Source: Coniella vitis (lineage: Eukaryota > Ascomycota > Sordariomycetes > Diaporthales > Schizoparmaceae). From it: a stretch of 64,000 nt of DNA. Numbering within the stretch: the first letter of the stretch is position 1; each line of letters starts with the position of its first letter. Of the stretch, positions 25,053-37,216 are shown piece by piece. Position numbers and translations under genes: made by a program. The stretch covers positions 1,054,001 through 1,118,000 of the forward strand of contig WUJK01000004.1 of assembly GCA_011317545.1 (NCBI GenBank), read 5' to 3'. The notes under the pieces are model-generated. The model was not told the DNA's origin, ran no database searches, and was given only the letters and a program-made list of their open reading frames with translations.

Positions 25053-25613
25053 ACGGCAGGCAGTCGGGCAGACAGACAGACAGACATACAGATCGCCCAG
25101 CCAATACAAACCATGCCCAAACATTTCTTCTGGTTCACTGGCGTGCGGTGAATCCCAGTCTCTTGCCGACGTTCACAGTTTTGGACCCTGTCGTTCGCAA
25201 AATGGTTTGGCATAGAAAAATGAATCGCTCGTGATGGTCGTGTTTGTTTGATCCGTATAGCCTCTTATTTCAGCTATGAAACAGATCCTGCCCCCGTCCC
25301 CACGCAGCACAGAAAACTGCCCTTGTCAGTTCATGACGACCTTGCATGTTCTCGAGGAAGAACCGAAAACCGTTATCACTGATCCATGCCCGAGACTCAT
25401 GCGAAGCAAACTGGAAAAGAAAACAGGTCCGATCCGATTCAGTGAAATAATCCTTGCGTTATTGATTCGCCTGTTTCCGTGTGTTTTTCCCCTTACACGC
25501 CCGCAAAAGATAATGCAATACGCCCTCTTTTTTTGTCGAGTATCGTCAATCACTGCGTTGATGCCGCACACCCTTCACAGAGTGGTTGGCCCCGTCCCGT
25601 TTCATTTCACCAT
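25053..25613. other. Convergent intergenic spacer
   Basis: 560 nt between elp6 and rpl37. It contains short GACA repeats (about 25069-25086). No gene was seen. Confidence 0.5.
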
Positions 25614-26232
25614 TTATGGCTTGCTAGGGCCGCGAGCACCCTTGGGGGTGCCGACCTGGAAGCCGTTCTTGAAGCGGCGGGAGACGGAGGAGAGGGATCG
25701 CATGCGGCCGGTACCGGTGGTCTTTCTGCGCTTGGCCTTCTCGGACCAGTTGTCTGTTTGTTGACCCGCAATGTCAGCAACCTGGTTATGATACAATGTG
25801 TGTAGCACATCGATCCAAATGCTCGGTTTCCTGCCCTAGTAAAGGGACATCCATGGTCTTTCTGGTGGACTCGCATGTTCACGTACACTTTCGGGTCTTA
25901 GCAGCGGGGTAGCCGCAAGAAGCGCAGGTGTGCTTCTGGATGTGCAGAGAGCGGCGTCCTATAAGTCGACAAGAAGATCCCGGTCAGCCTGGCTTCATCC
26001 TTCGAAATCCATCGCCACACATGACTTCCGAAGCTCTTTCTAGAACCCCATGTCGCGACTCGGTTCGAGGTAGTGAATACTGACCACAGCGACGGCACAG
26101 AGTGTGCGTCTTGTTGTGGCGCTTTCCGAAAGAGCTGGTTCCCTTCGCTGTTTTGATACATCAGTCAATCGTCATCGTCGTCGAAAAGCGGTATCGGGGT
26201 CGCTGGGCAGGAAAAGGGTCGGACGAACTCAT
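25614..26232 (-). CDS. rpl37: 60S ribosomal protein eL37
   Basis: Zinc-binding structural protein of the large ribosomal subunit. Minus-strand coding exons are 26232-26229, 26147-26085, 25958-25887 and 25753-25614, giving 92 residues; the introns are 81, 126 and 133 nt. The first coding exon is only ATGA; its donor is GTTCGT and the acceptor AACAG, and joining restores [19 protein letters not shown]. The zinc-finger cysteines are present in [20 protein letters not shown], and the C-terminus is the conserved [16 protein letters not shown]. High intron density near the 5' end is usual for fungal ribosomal-protein genes. Confidence 0.93.
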
Positions 26233-26994
26233 TTTGCCTGGTTATCTGTCGGTCAGAATGTCAGTTGAAAAAGTCGTTACAAGAAAATTGAGCATGTAGG
26301 GGCCAATCGTACCGGTGGTGGTGAATACGGGGGCAAAAGGGTGACGAGATTGTCGATTTAGTCGGTGATGGAGTCGCGGTATGCTGGATGGGGCCGAACA
26401 GAGAAGAAAGTTTGAACGCAGCTGCCACTTGGTGGGGTCACGTGCAAAGATTTTCAGAAAGCCGCCAAAGGCAAGAATGGGCGGCATGCAGCAGGGCTGA
26501 CGAATCACAACAGCCACTGGCCCCACCGCGGCTCAGGGTTAGGGGTATCACATCCTCTCCTCTTGGATTCAGAAATGCCATTTGATGAATCTTGAGAAGT
26601 TATAAATACACGTATCCATCAGTAATAATGCTGCAAGCGTTGCCGCTTTGTTCAAACGCGGCAGACAGACCTGTAATGGCCTTGATCCCGTGGTATTAAT
26701 CTATCACTGCAATTGCATCACGAGTCTGGCCATCAGCAATAACAATACTGTTAGAGTCCTTCATTTGCTGCTTTCGTTTTGGAATTTTGAAATGATATTT
26801 CCACGTAACGGTCTGCAGACAAGGTTTATTGGTCATTCACCTTCTTCGTAATACCATTGCATCCGGTGCCCTTTCATATTGCGTTATGATCGTGAAGCAC
26901 TCCATTTCCTTCATAATTTCCATGGTATTCCTGTCGGAATCCGGTAACGCCGCGAACGCCAGACAATCAAAATAGGCACATGCTCGTTGATGCC
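26233..26994. promoter_or_regulatory. Promoter region of rpl37
   Basis: 762 nt between the end of the sos7-like gene and the rpl37 start, both on the minus strand. It should hold the rpl37 promoter and the sos7 3' region. No defined element was recognised. Confidence 0.4.
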
Positions 26995-27849
26995 TCATTG
27001 TTCAAGTTCCAACATCTGCTTCAGGGCTATCTCGGAAGCCCTCCACCATCTACCCCGTTCTTCCATATCGTCTTCAAACCCTCCCAGCGCCGCTTCCCTT
27101 CTTCTCTGAGCTTCCTTTGCAGCTGCGATACTGTGCTGCCTTTTCTGCTCCAGGGGTTGTAATTCGGCCTGCAACCTCTCTATTTCCTTCTTCTTCCTTG
27201 GAACCTGCGCTCTCAGTTGCGCAAGCTGTCGGTCCAGCTCCTGGCCTTGCCTCTTCTTCTCCGCGACCAACTCCAGAGTCTTGGTAAGGGAGAGGCTCAT
27301 GAGCGGATTTTCGCCTGGTAGTAATTGCTCCTTCAACTCCGCAATCCGTGTCTCGAGGCTGTTGATTTTCTCCGGCAGCTCCTTCAAAGTCACCGTTTCT
27401 GTCTTCACATTCTCATACTTTCTGCTGAGCTCGATTCCCTTCTTTTCCAGCTCCTCTACCATATCGGAGACCTCTATTTTGAGAGTCTTGAGCTGCGCTT
27501 TTGCCTTGGCGTTCTGCTTCTCAAGTTCCAGGTTCTCCTGAGGCGTCACAATGAGCGGAGGCTCGCCTACAATGGCGCGAATAAACTTCTCCTTGGTGAC
27601 TTGCTCCACGTAACTGAACCGCAACTTTGCGAAAAGCTCCTTGTAATGATCGAGGTCGGCCGCTAGACTGGCTGGCGTGGTATCCACTGAAGCGTTGGAC
27701 ACATCTGATGTGCGGGAGGCGTTGACACCCGGACCCGGCCGAGGCAGCGCGCTCGATATGGGCTCACTGAGTTTGATGATTGATATTTCCTGGCTGGCTT
27801 GAATACTCTCGAGGTCGAGAATGACCTGTTGTGCGTTTGAATTGGCCAT
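26995..27849 (-). CDS. sos7: Kinetochore protein Sos7-like coiled-coil protein
   Basis: Likely the Sos7 partner of Spc7/KNL1 in the outer kinetochore. Single exon, 284 residues. The ATG at 27849 (MANSNAQQVILDLESIQ) was chosen; the frame is open upstream, but only from a TTG. The N-terminal third contains FSYVEQVTKEKFIRAIVGEPPL (given here in two overlapping pieces: SYVEQVTKEKFIRAI and IVGEPPLIV), the conserved Sos7 block. The rest is heptad-rich coiled coil (EKQNAKAKAQLKTLKIEV; RAQVPRKKKEIERLQAEL) ending in a WWRASEIALKQMLELEQ helix. The identification rests on the conserved block and the overall layout; another coiled-coil kinetochore or spindle protein is possible. Confidence 0.65.
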   Translation of the reverse strand: MANSNAQQVILDLESIQASQEISIIKLSEPISSALPRPGPGVNASRTSDVSNASVDTTPASLAADLDHYKELFAKLRFSYVEQVTKEKFIRAIVGEPPLIVTPQENLELEKQNAKAKAQLKTLKIEVSDMVEELEKKGIELSRKYENVKTETVTLKELPEKINSLETRIAELKEQLLPGENPLMSLSLTKTLELVAEKKRQGQELDRQLAQLRAQVPRKKKEIERLQAELQPLEQKRQHSIAAAKEAQRRREAALGGFEDDMEERGRWWRASEIALKQMLELEQ

Positions 27850-28298
27850 GATGTTTGGCACTCCAACTTGGTTGTTTCGATGATTGTTTGGCAGACTTGT
27901 TGCCAATTCTCATCAACTTTTGGTGCGGACAGTATGAAGGCTTCGCTTGAAAGTGAAGAACAAAGGTGACTGAGTAAGCTTCGAAAATTTCGCTGGCGAT
28001 TCAAGGAAATAATTCTTTGCGTTACTGGCTTTGCTCATGAGAAGATGGATCAGCAGTGGGCGTGATGAAGCGCGTCTCTATTTACGGATGGCCCTATTGA
28101 GACTAGCGCCGCTTGACCCGCCAAATCGGTTGTCTCAGCCGATAAGCAATAAGATCATTGACCCTGCCCCATATAGAGAGTACGGCCGCATGTGAGTCGG
28201 TCATCATTAGCCAAACAATCACCGCCGCTGCTTCTCCCGGGAAGGCGTTCTCACTTGCCCGACACCCACGCCTGGAATAATACTCAAGTCGACAAAAC
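27850..28298. promoter_or_regulatory. Divergent promoter, sos7-like / 38B-like
   Basis: A 449-nt shared upstream region of two divergent nuclear-protein genes. No specific site was recognised. Confidence 0.45.
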
Positions 28299-29545
28299 AT
28301 GGACAACGATGAACTTCTCACAGACGACTATGTCGCCGATCTCCTTGTCAAGGACGCCAAGGATTGCTCGCTGAAATATTCCACCATGGGCATGGAGGCA
28401 TATACATCCTCCTCACGGTTCGCTTCGCCTTCATACCATTTTCGGTCCTGATGCTACGATACTGACAGCCTTTCTGTCACTACAGGCCTACGAGCAAGTT
28501 CAAGCCCAACACACGCTTTTTGCGCAACATAATCAAGGGAACAAATCGCCACAACAATGCACTCGCAGCGAAGGAACTATCCGAATCCCAGGCCCGCCTC
28601 AAGGATCTTGCCAACGCCGAAGAAGAGAAGCGCAAGAAGTACAACCCCACAGCAAGCGAAATAAGGGGAAGACAGCTTGGGAACATTGCGGCAATGCTCG
28701 CAGGCAAGCCTAGCGCCGGAGGCCAGAAGCGGAAACGATCCGGTGAAGAGGACGACAGTATGGCGCTCGATCTGCGCAAGGCACGCGCTGCTGAAGACTC
28801 GAGACGTGTAGCTGATATGGAGGCCGCAGGAGGCCGACGTCGAGAGAAACGGAGGCGAAGTCTGGAGAGGTACAGCGTTCGAAGGGGCAAGAAGAAGAGG
28901 AGGACGGCCGCTGAAGACGACGAAGACACTTATTCCAGACGCAACTCCTCTTCCGAGAATGATAGTCCGGAAGACAAAGATCGAAACAAGAGAAGACGTA
29001 GAGAAAGATCAAGATCGCCAAAGCGCAGCTCACAAAAATATCGGCATCGGTCGCCAACAGATCGCAATTCAAGACACCACCAAGAAACTGAGCGTCCGAG
29101 CCGAAAACATCCCGAGAAACCCAAGTCAACAAAACCTTCCACTACAGATGAATATGTGCAAGATGACGAAGCAGATTCAGATCCATTAGATGATCTGATA
29201 GGGCCAGCACCTCCTCCAAAGGTGCTGCCGCGTGGAAGGGGCGGCTTCAAGGGCTCATCCGGCATGGACAGCAGATTTTCGTCAGACTATGATCCAAAGT
29301 CCGATGTTCAAATGAACGAGGACACACGCGACGATTGGGACGACGCACTGGAAGTTCTTCGGGACCGCGCTAGAATGAAACTACAGGGCGCGGACAGACT
29401 GCGGCAAGCCGGCCTCGCGGAGGACCAGGTCAAGAAGTGGGATGCGGGTGGCGAAAGGACCATCGACGACGTACAATGGACCAAGAAAGGCGAGAAGCGG
29501 GAGTGGGATCGTGGCAAGGACGTGGAACAAGACGATGATGAGTGA
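28299..29545 (+). CDS. Pre-mRNA-splicing factor 38B-like Arg/Ser-rich nuclear protein
   Basis: Probable nuclear RNA-processing protein. Exons are 28299-28417 and 28486-29545 (GT-AG intron of 68 nt), giving 392 residues; start MDNDELLTDDYVADLLVKDA. An N-terminal conserved block (FKPNTRFLRNIIKGTNRHNN, ARLKDL) precedes a long charged middle rich in RRR, RRRERSRSPKR and KYRHRSPTDR, i.e. RS-like nuclear-localising sequence. An acidic patch (DDEADSDPLDDLIGP) follows. The C-terminus has the conserved DWDDALEVLRDRARMKLQGA and WTKKGEKREWDRGKD elements. Fungal proteins of this layout are usually labelled pre-mRNA-splicing factor 38B; that label is by resemblance and the biochemical role is not shown by sequence. 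Confidence 0.65.
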
Positions 29546-30228
29546 AGCGGTTCGTGTCTCAACAACAACTATATACACTACCCACTTGCATCATTTTGAA
29601 TACGAACTTGGGCTATGCAGGGAGATACTTGCGTTAGGCGACATTATTTGGGTTCACGACTGTTATTCTTTTTAGAAGCGAGACAGCAAATGGCTGGACG
29701 ACATTTAACCAACTTGGACATGTCAAGAACAATGCAAGAAATATTCAGCGCTGAGTAGCGCGCTCATCAGTACCTATCGTGCCATTTCAACTCTTGCTTT
29801 GTTATTAGCATCACATGACGGGCGTAAAGAGAAACATATTCTGGCCGAGTTGCATACCAAAAGACGACTTATTTCATACGGTTTTACACATGTTTGAGCA
29901 CTTATTTTCTGTACACCCCATGGCGTGGCACTAAAACTGGCATTCACGCCCTATGACGTTGGAGAATTCCAAGTAACAGGTTGCATAAAGGTATGACCAA
30001 AAATTTGGGGAAAGGCCAGACGCGTGCATGACTATGCGGGTCGCGACAACGAAGAGGGCATCCACCGGCTAATAAGCGTCAGGTCGCCCTCCGTCGCAAA
30101 GTCTGTCGCGCTCTGGCCCCTCTTTACGATTTGCTCGACTGCGTCGCTACTTTCTGCACACTCGATACACAATCGAACCCAACCATCTTCCAGGCCGCGC
30201 AGAACCCCAGACAACCTCAGTCGCAACC
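29546..30228. other. Intergenic region upstream of phosphotransferase gene
   Basis: 683 nt. It holds the 3' region of the 38B-like gene and the promoter of the next gene. No element was recognised. Confidence 0.5.
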
Positions 30229-31627
30229 ATGTACGTCCGGCAGGACAAGCTGCCTGGGCTGAAGGAGTACAAGTACTCGTCGGTCGACCGGTCGCTCGTG
30301 TCAAAATACATCCTCAAGCCTTTTTACACCAATGTGGTCATCAAGTGCTTCCCCATGTGGATGGCGCCCAATCTGGTGACTTTGACGGGTTTCATGTTTG
30401 TCGTCGCCAATTTCTGGACACTACTCTGGTTCAATCCGACGCTTGACCAAGATTGTCCTTCCTGGGTCTACTACAGCTGGGCAATTGGCTTGTTTCTGTA
30501 CCAGACCTTTGATGCTGTCGATGGCACACAAGCGTAAGTGCATACCGGTTTTCCTGTATTCGATTGTTTCGAGAAAGCTCCGATTGCGCGCGAGACTGAC
30601 ACTGTTGGGCCATTTGAACAGTCGCCGGACACACCAGAGTGGGCCCCTCGGGGAACTTTTCGATCACGGCGTCGATGCGCTCAACACATCTCTTGAAGTC
30701 CTGCTCTTTGCAGGCTGTAATAATCTGGGCCAAGGCTGGAAGACCGTTGCCATGCTTTTCTGCTGTGCGTTATACCGCCACGATGGTTTAGGCGATGCGC
30801 TTGCAAGAGATTTGGTGAGCTAATTTGGTGCTACAGCTCTCCTCACGTTCTACGTCCAGACATGGGACGAATACCATACCAAGACGCTCACTCTCGGAAT
30901 TGTCAATGGACCAGTGGAGGGGATTTTGATCATCTGCACAGTCTACGCCGCGACAGGTTTCTTCGGCGGCGGACACATCTGGTCCAACTCCCTTCTCGCG
31001 ACCATTGGCGTTCCTCAACTGCGCTTCATCCCGGACATTGTCTACAACATGTCCTTCTCTGACTGGTACCTTGTGCAGGGTCTTGTGGTGTTGTGCTTCA
31101 ACACGGCCGAGTCGTGCCGGAACGTCATCAAGGCCCGACGCGCCCGCGGAGACCGCAGCCGCTACGCTCTCGTCGGCTTGGTACCCTTCTTCATCACCTG
31201 GGCTCTGATTGCAGTGTACCTTTTGCTGCAGCCCAACATCCTGCACAACCACTTGGTACCTTTTGCCCTTTTCTGCGGTCTTGTAAACGCCTACTCGGTC
31301 GGACAAATGATTACCGCGCACCTGGTGAAACTTGATTTCCCTTACACCAACGTCTTGGTGCTGCCCCTTGCATACGGCGTCTTCGACTCTCTTGGTCCGT
31401 GGCTGCAATATGAATTCGGCCATCCATGGCTCGGCTGGCCTTCGGCTCTTGGCGACGACGTGTACCAAGTCGCCTACATGTTCCTCATGTTGGGTGTTTC
31501 CATTGGCGTCTACGGCTCGTTCGTTGTGGACGTCATTGTTACGATCTGTGATTACCTCGACATCTGGTGCCTGCGCATCAAGTACCCCTACGTGGAGCCT
31601 ACGAGCAATGGGAAAAAGGCGGTATAG
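30229..31627 (+). CDS. ept1: Cholinephosphotransferase/ethanolaminephosphotransferase (CDP-alcohol phosphatidyltransferase)
   Basis: Transfers phosphocholine or phosphoethanolamine from the CDP-alcohol to diacylglycerol, the last Kennedy-pathway step in ER/Golgi membranes. Exons are 30229-30533, 30622-30764 and 30837-31627 (introns 88 and 72 nt, GT-AG), giving 412 residues, close to yeast Cpt1/Ept1. The ATG at 30229 opens MYVRQDKLPGLKEYKYSSVD. The catalytic CDP-alcohol signature D-G-x2-A-R-x8-G-x3-D-x3-D is seen as DGTQARR, then G and FDHGVDAL; the first intron falls inside it between QA and RR. About eight hydrophobic helices follow. Sequence cannot separate choline from ethanolamine specificity; the symbol is nominal. 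Confidence 0.88.
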
Positions 31628-32786
31628 GCCGAGTGCACTTGCTCTAGGACTGCATCTGGGGTGGAGCCGGACGAGCAATCTGTCTGTCGGCTTTGTGGTT
31701 GAGGTGGCTTGTGCATGAATGACATCGGCACACTGATGGCCTTTTCCTTAGCCACGTGATCCCTGGGTATGCTCATCGAGCGACATGACGTGCTGGAGCA
31801 ACACAAAAGACAGTGTACGAATAACGGAGCATGTAATGACATCCGTTCGGACGCAAAGGGAATGATGATCAGGAAATATGGTTCTTTTTATAAATGTTAT
31901 GATATGATTGTAGACACACTGGACATGGGCGAACGGATAGCAGGACGGATTAAACTTGGGAGGTTGTGATTTCCTTTTTCTGGGAGCTGGAGTAAGGGCA
32001 GACGGCTAGCAATGAGAGGGGGGAAACTAGAAAAGAGGGTTGACTAGATGCCTAGCTCGTCTTTAGATGCTTGTCGAGGACGTACGGGCAATTTTCTTTT
32101 TCTGATGAGTGCGCCAAGCATTCGGACTTCATGATAAACGGATATTCCTCAATCTATACATTCATAAAGCGTCGGCGAAATCTGTCAGAGTCTACCAGGC
32201 CTATTCCGCCTACGCGACACCCGCAGGATTCAGTCATTATATAGGGATTCTAAGCATGAGCAAATGTTATATTTCTCAGAAGAAGCGTCTACGCAGTGAG
32301 AGAATCGTATGGACAGTGTAAATATAAACCAAACGTGATGAAAATCCCAGAACATCTTTCCATGCCTTTAAACGCGCAGGCTCCTTCCAGATCCTTCCAA
32401 ATGATTGATGATTCTGCCAAAACTCTGTGGTCCGCGCCAAACCCAAAATGTCCAAATTTCTCCCATAAAAAAAGACCCAAAAACTCCTTTGCGAATTGTG
32501 TATTGCAGGCTCGTAAAGTATAGAGACCTGTCAGGCCCTGAGTACAGTGTACAGCGTGGTCGGTGGTCCAACCAGACAGTGCTTCCTTATTCTGAGAGCC
32601 CATGGACGGCAAAGTATCGCGTTTCAGAGACTCGAGTTTGACTGTCCTCAGAACTTTTCCAAATACGCCTTCTGACCAAGGTCTGCAGTTCGACCGGTAA
32701 TCTCCGTGAGAAGCTTCCGCGCAAAGTCCGCTGTCTGGAAATAAAGAAAGCTTCTCGATCTCGTTTCGTGAGCTCCTGAACTTACC
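31628..32786. other. Convergent intergenic region
   Basis: 1.16 kb between the phosphotransferase and the bZIP gene. No gene or repeat was recognised. Confidence 0.5.
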
Positions 32787-34149
32787 TCATAACAGCTCAT
32801 CACTCCCACAAGCAACACTCTCCTGTATAGCCCCGAGAATGACCCGTTCTTCAAAGACAGGGCCCTGGCCATCGCACTTGGCCTGATGTTTCAGCCGATT
32901 GCTAATGTCGGCAATATCGACCAAGCCTTTCTTGTACAACTCGTGCCCGATGATAAAGTCCCAAGTGGCACCAGCGGCATACAGCCTCTCGCCGTCCTCG
33001 CTGGTGACAATCCTGTGACTGGGCGTTTTGTTTGGGTGCAAAGAGAGCACATTGCTGTAGAAGTCTGTTGGGTTATATTGCATGGGGCCCGTCGTGGTGG
33101 CCATGCTCTGGCCGCTCGAGGGGCTATATCCGCCCATGGAGGAGGTAGCCCGTAATATCTCATTCTCAGTGCTCATCTTTTGCAAGTCACGCTTCAGCTT
33201 CTCGTTTTCTGTCGCCGTCTCTTGTTGCGCAGCCTCAAGCGAAGCGAGTTTGGCTTCCAGTTCCTTCACATGGCGTTCCTTTCGTTCCCTGAAGGCACGT
33301 TGACTAAAATAACTTGTCAGCTGGTCATGTCGACACTTTGACGACTTTGCCTCTACAGGGGGGGGGGGTTAAAACCACAAATCAACCGCTTGGATGATCC
33401 TGTAAAACTTGGGCAAAGTGTAGCGTACGCGACTTACGCAGCACGATTCTGAGCCTTCCGTCTTGATTGAGCTGGAGTCAGATCCTCCTCATCTGCCGAA
33501 TTTGAGCCTTGTCTAATGCTAGCCTCCGTATCTACAGCCGACTCGGCCCTTGCGATAGCGAGAGCCTCCTGGTGGTGGGTAGGCTTGTAGGAAGCAGCCG
33601 GTGGCATTCCATTGGCGTCATGTTGCATGTGCTGTACTGGAGTCCGAATTTGAGGTTGGCGCTCATGGGCGACAGGGGGCTGTTGGTTCGGGGGCGTCGG
33701 GGGCCCAGGAAAAAGCACCGGCTCGGCGTTGAAGTGTGCGGCATATTGGCCAAAGTCGTGGAAGTGGTCGTTGGGGAACCGGTCAAAGGCATCCTGAACA
33801 AGATACGTGTAAGCCACCAAGTAACGGCCGCTAGCAGAGTGTGCTGCAGGGCGCAGGGCAGGACTGGGCAGAAAGCGGAGGGGTCGGCCGGGCAGAAGAA
33901 AGAAAAAGCGGGCTCAGAGATCCAAAGAGCCGCATCATGCAATGGGCCGCTAGACCACTACGACGACGGAGCAGCGAGCCCTCTCTGGCCAGCAGCAAAG
34001 ACACTTACTGGAGGCGAGGTGTTCCCAAAGTCATCAGACCCGGCTGAATGGGAGTGCGAGGGCGTTAGAGGAGCGATGCCCAGGGGGAACTGGTGGTACT
34101 GCGCGGTTTGGGGCGCGCCCGCATAGTAGGCAGCCTGCGAGTAGTCCAT
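32787..34149 (-). CDS. Yap/AP-1-type bZIP transcription factor
   Basis: Fungal Pap1/Yap-type basic leucine-zipper regulator. Minus-strand exons are 34149-34009, 33793-33438 and 33303-32787 (introns 215 and 134 nt, GT-AG), giving 337 residues. The start MDYSQAAYYAGAPQ begins a Tyr/Gln/Pro-rich region (LTPSHSHSAGSDDFGNTSPP). The basic region reads RRKAQNRAAQRAFRERKE with the Yap-specific Gln and Ala-Phe residues and is split by intron 2. The zipper follows (VKELEAKLASLEAA, LKRDLQKMSTENEIL). A conserved C-terminal domain follows near residues 245-337 (ATWDFIIGHELYKKGLVDI, CDGQGPVFEERVILGAIQ). The classical two Cys-rich domains of oxidative-stress Yap1 are not evident; only scattered Cys occur (CDGQ, ACGS). 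It may respond to stress or nutrient signals; the target is unknown. Intron 2 includes a G-run near 33360. Confidence 0.83.
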
Positions 34150-34907
34150 CTCTTGGGCCGAAGTAGAAGAAGCGGTGTCCAAGGCCAAACGCTCGTGCTG
34201 GGCTGGGCGAGGAGGCTGTTGCAATTGAGATTTGACGGGTGGCCGTTGAGGGGCTGTTGGGCATAGACCACGGGCTGTCGAGTCAAATAGGCTGAGATGG
34301 AAGGCGTGGCAGGCGGGCCGGGCCAGATCAGTCAGACCAAGTGGGATCAGATGAACGGACGGCGCTGGGCTTGGGTCAGATAGGATGGGCTGGACCGGTT
34401 GTTGCTACAGAGTCTTGGGGCAGATCTGGAGAAGGCATGGAAATCGAATCGGGGCGTGGCAGAGAGGGTGGAGCACGACACTTTACATATACCGTCCAGT
34501 GCAGTCTAGGAGTCCAGGCCAAGCACTCTCTGGTGGTGATCTGAGTTTGACTAGCAGGGCTGGCGTGCCTTCTTCTCCAGAGACTCCAGACCTCTCGGCG
34601 GTTCTTTCCTGTCCGCCCAGATCTTGCCCGTCATCATCCTTGTCATCATCCTCTCCAAGACCGTGTTTCGCTGGGCGGACTCGACAGTTCAGTATGCGGT
34701 AGGTACCCGGGTACTTGGTCCCGAGACCCCTGCGCCGCTTCCTTGCCAGCACGGGGCAGGCCAAACAGCCAAAGCAGTCAAGCGGGGAGTACTAGTACGT
34801 GGTACCTGGTACCCTTGTTGCTGCTGGCTGTCAGCCACCATGTCACCGTAGCTGCTACTTAATAGCCTGCACTGCCAAGCTGACATGCTCAGTCTGCCTT
34901 CTTATAG

Positions 34908-34916
34908 TACATAGTA
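34908..34916 (-). promoter_or_regulatory. Recurrent 9-mer TACTATGTA (copy 6)
   Basis: The plus strand reads TACATAGTA, about 760 nt upstream of the bZIP start. Confidence 0.4.
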
Positions 34917-35993
34917 TGTGGCTCTTACCGTGAACTTGGACCACTAAACCTAAAACAGGCTTGTTGTGCGGGTTTTTACACAAAGACCACGAGTCGGATC
35001 GAGTCTTGACTGCGCATCTTTCCGCGCCAGCGTGCCTTGCCTGAGCTGGAACTGTTTCTGCTGCAACAACACCACCATCCGCCTCAGATATTCCTTCTGC
35101 CGGAGCACTCGACAGCCATCAATCTGCGGCCCACGACGCCATTCAAGCTGGCGTGCCAGTCAGGCGCCCATGCCGACAGCCTGCTCGCCACAGCTGCTAT
35201 CTGCCTCAGATTGGACCACGCTGCCGCAACGCTCGGCACGCTTGCTGCGGTGCCACTTGTCCAATGCTCTCGCTTACCGCACGACCAGAGCCACTCCATG
35301 CGCCTTCACTCTAGCCTCCTACCAATCCAGGAGGCCACAACTAGTAACTACAAACGGAGCCAGCAAACACTCGATACCCAAGCGCAACAAGCCCACAGAA
35401 CCCCAGGACGGGCGACGGACAAGCACAGCGGCTCACCCATGCTTTGGCCGACAATCAAGATGCGCCAAAGGATTGCTTGTGGGCTACACGCAGCGGGCCG
35501 TGGACTATGATGCTGAGACCAACGGCTGAGACACTTGATTTGGGCGTGATGAAAGTCTGGAGCTTGCATATCCTATCCCATCCGTCGCCGTGAGTGCTAC
35601 GACTTGCCGCTCTCCTCCACAGCGCCGGATGGCTTGACGCCCGGCTGTTGGTTTGACGTGTCGAACATACTGCATCTAACTTGGAGGATCGCGGCGATCT
35701 TGGCGCACCTGCCCGCTTCCGCTGTTGCCGCATCCCATTCGTCCACGCCGCGCCCTCCCGCAGGACCTTGCATTCGGGCTGCAGGCCCAGAACATCGCAC
35801 AGGGCTGAGAGTCGAAACGTCCGCAGCTCCTTACATGCGCGACTTGGAGCCCAGACGCCCAATCGGCTGCGTCTCTGCTAAATTGCTCGCCGAAGTGCCG
35901 ACACGAGAATGCTTCTGGTTTTTCTAGGACACATCTTGGGCCCAGAAGCGTGGCGGTGAATGCCATGCTTCTGTCGAGGTTTTTGCGCATAGG

Positions 35994-36002
35994 TACATAG
36001 TA
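35994..36002 (-). promoter_or_regulatory. Recurrent 9-mer TACTATGTA (copy 7)
   Basis: The plus strand reads TACATAGTA, flanked as AGGTACATAGTAGC, in the long region upstream of the bZIP gene. Confidence 0.4.
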
Positions 36003-37216
36003 GCTTGGCCCCTCCATCGCCTCGTTTTCCACTATACGCTTTCCCGCCGATAATATATCTGCGTCGCCACATGACCATGCCTGGTGCTGCAAGGTAATGT
36101 CTTGATCTATGTCGGTTCAGCACCCGACATCCCTTCATCTATCAGCTGGTACAATGCACGCGTCACACTGGAATTGCAAACAAGCAAAATGCCAACTTAA
36201 AGGTATGCACAAACTAGGTAATATGTCCGTGGAACGCCCTTTGCTTCCTGTAACACTCCTGGACTCCTTTGGGCCAAGTCGGAGAGAGAGAGAGAGAGAG
36301 GCAGACCCCGCTCCTACCTTCATATTCTTTACAGCGTTAGTATGTACAACAGCACGCTACGCTTTCGAAGCACCCGGTTGAGCTTCGTGTATGCTCAGGT
36401 TATGGTGAATATCGGACGATAAGTTCTACCCATCCACATTAAATCATATTGCTGCACGCATGCAACACCAGTGCTCCGAGCCATTGTCAAATCCACTCAC
36501 CGGTCAGGCTTTGTTTGCGATTTTCTTGTGGCTGCCAAAATGCACCAGTGTGGGCGCGGCCCCAAGCCAAACGAGTATTTGACCATTCTGCTTGTATACG
36601 TGGCCAGGCGGCTTTCCATAATACACGATCACAATCAATTGGTAAGCGGTCTCGAACCATCATCCATGTGTTTCTTGAAAGATATCAACAACACTTTTCC
36701 AGATCAAAGACCGTGTACAAAGGCAGAGAGGCCTGGTCGTCCCCAGTACCCGAGAGTACTCTGTATGAACTGCTGGCCTCGGGAGGCGTTGTCTGACACG
36801 GAGCGGCCTTGCCCCCATACTATCCTTGGAACTTACGTACGCACATCCCTACCTGACACATCTGCATATTCTATTTTGGGTTCATTTCTTCTTCGTTTTT
36901 TTTATCATTCTTCGGGCCAAAAACAACGCCCATAAGAGCATGACTTCTGATCCCTTGTTTACTCTAATGGCAAACGGACGTGTTTGCAATTCTGCCCCTT
37001 TCCCAGCTAGACCCCGCGACGCCAATGGGCAAACCGACCGCCAATTACTGGCCAGGATTACTGACATCTAGAGTCAAAGCGTAGTACACCATCGAATCTC
37101 TCTTCCTTCCTCCAGGTTGGCTACATGGGCAGTCTCCTCATTATTGAAAGCAAACGGAAATCGACAACAAAAGAAAGGATGTGCTTTGATGATGAGTGAT
37201 TTTCTCGGGCAGCGAC

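Larger units (their letters stand above)
34150..37216. other. Long intergenic region upstream of the bZIP gene
   Basis: 3.1 kb with no gene I can support. Two 9-mer copies (34908-34916 and 35994-36002) and self-complementary stretches rich in GGTACC/GTACTAGTAC (about 34694-34812) lie here, plus a GA microsatellite at about 36281-36300. Open frames at 34966-35529 and elsewhere show no family similarity. A region this large suggests a complex promoter or unrecognised long 5' leader for the bZIP gene. Confidence 0.5.

Noticed and set aside
34966..35529. 187-residue plus-strand frame in the region upstream of the bZIP gene
   Set aside because: Cys/Ser/Arg-rich translation without domains; other frames are equally open, so it looks like chance in GC-rich DNA.
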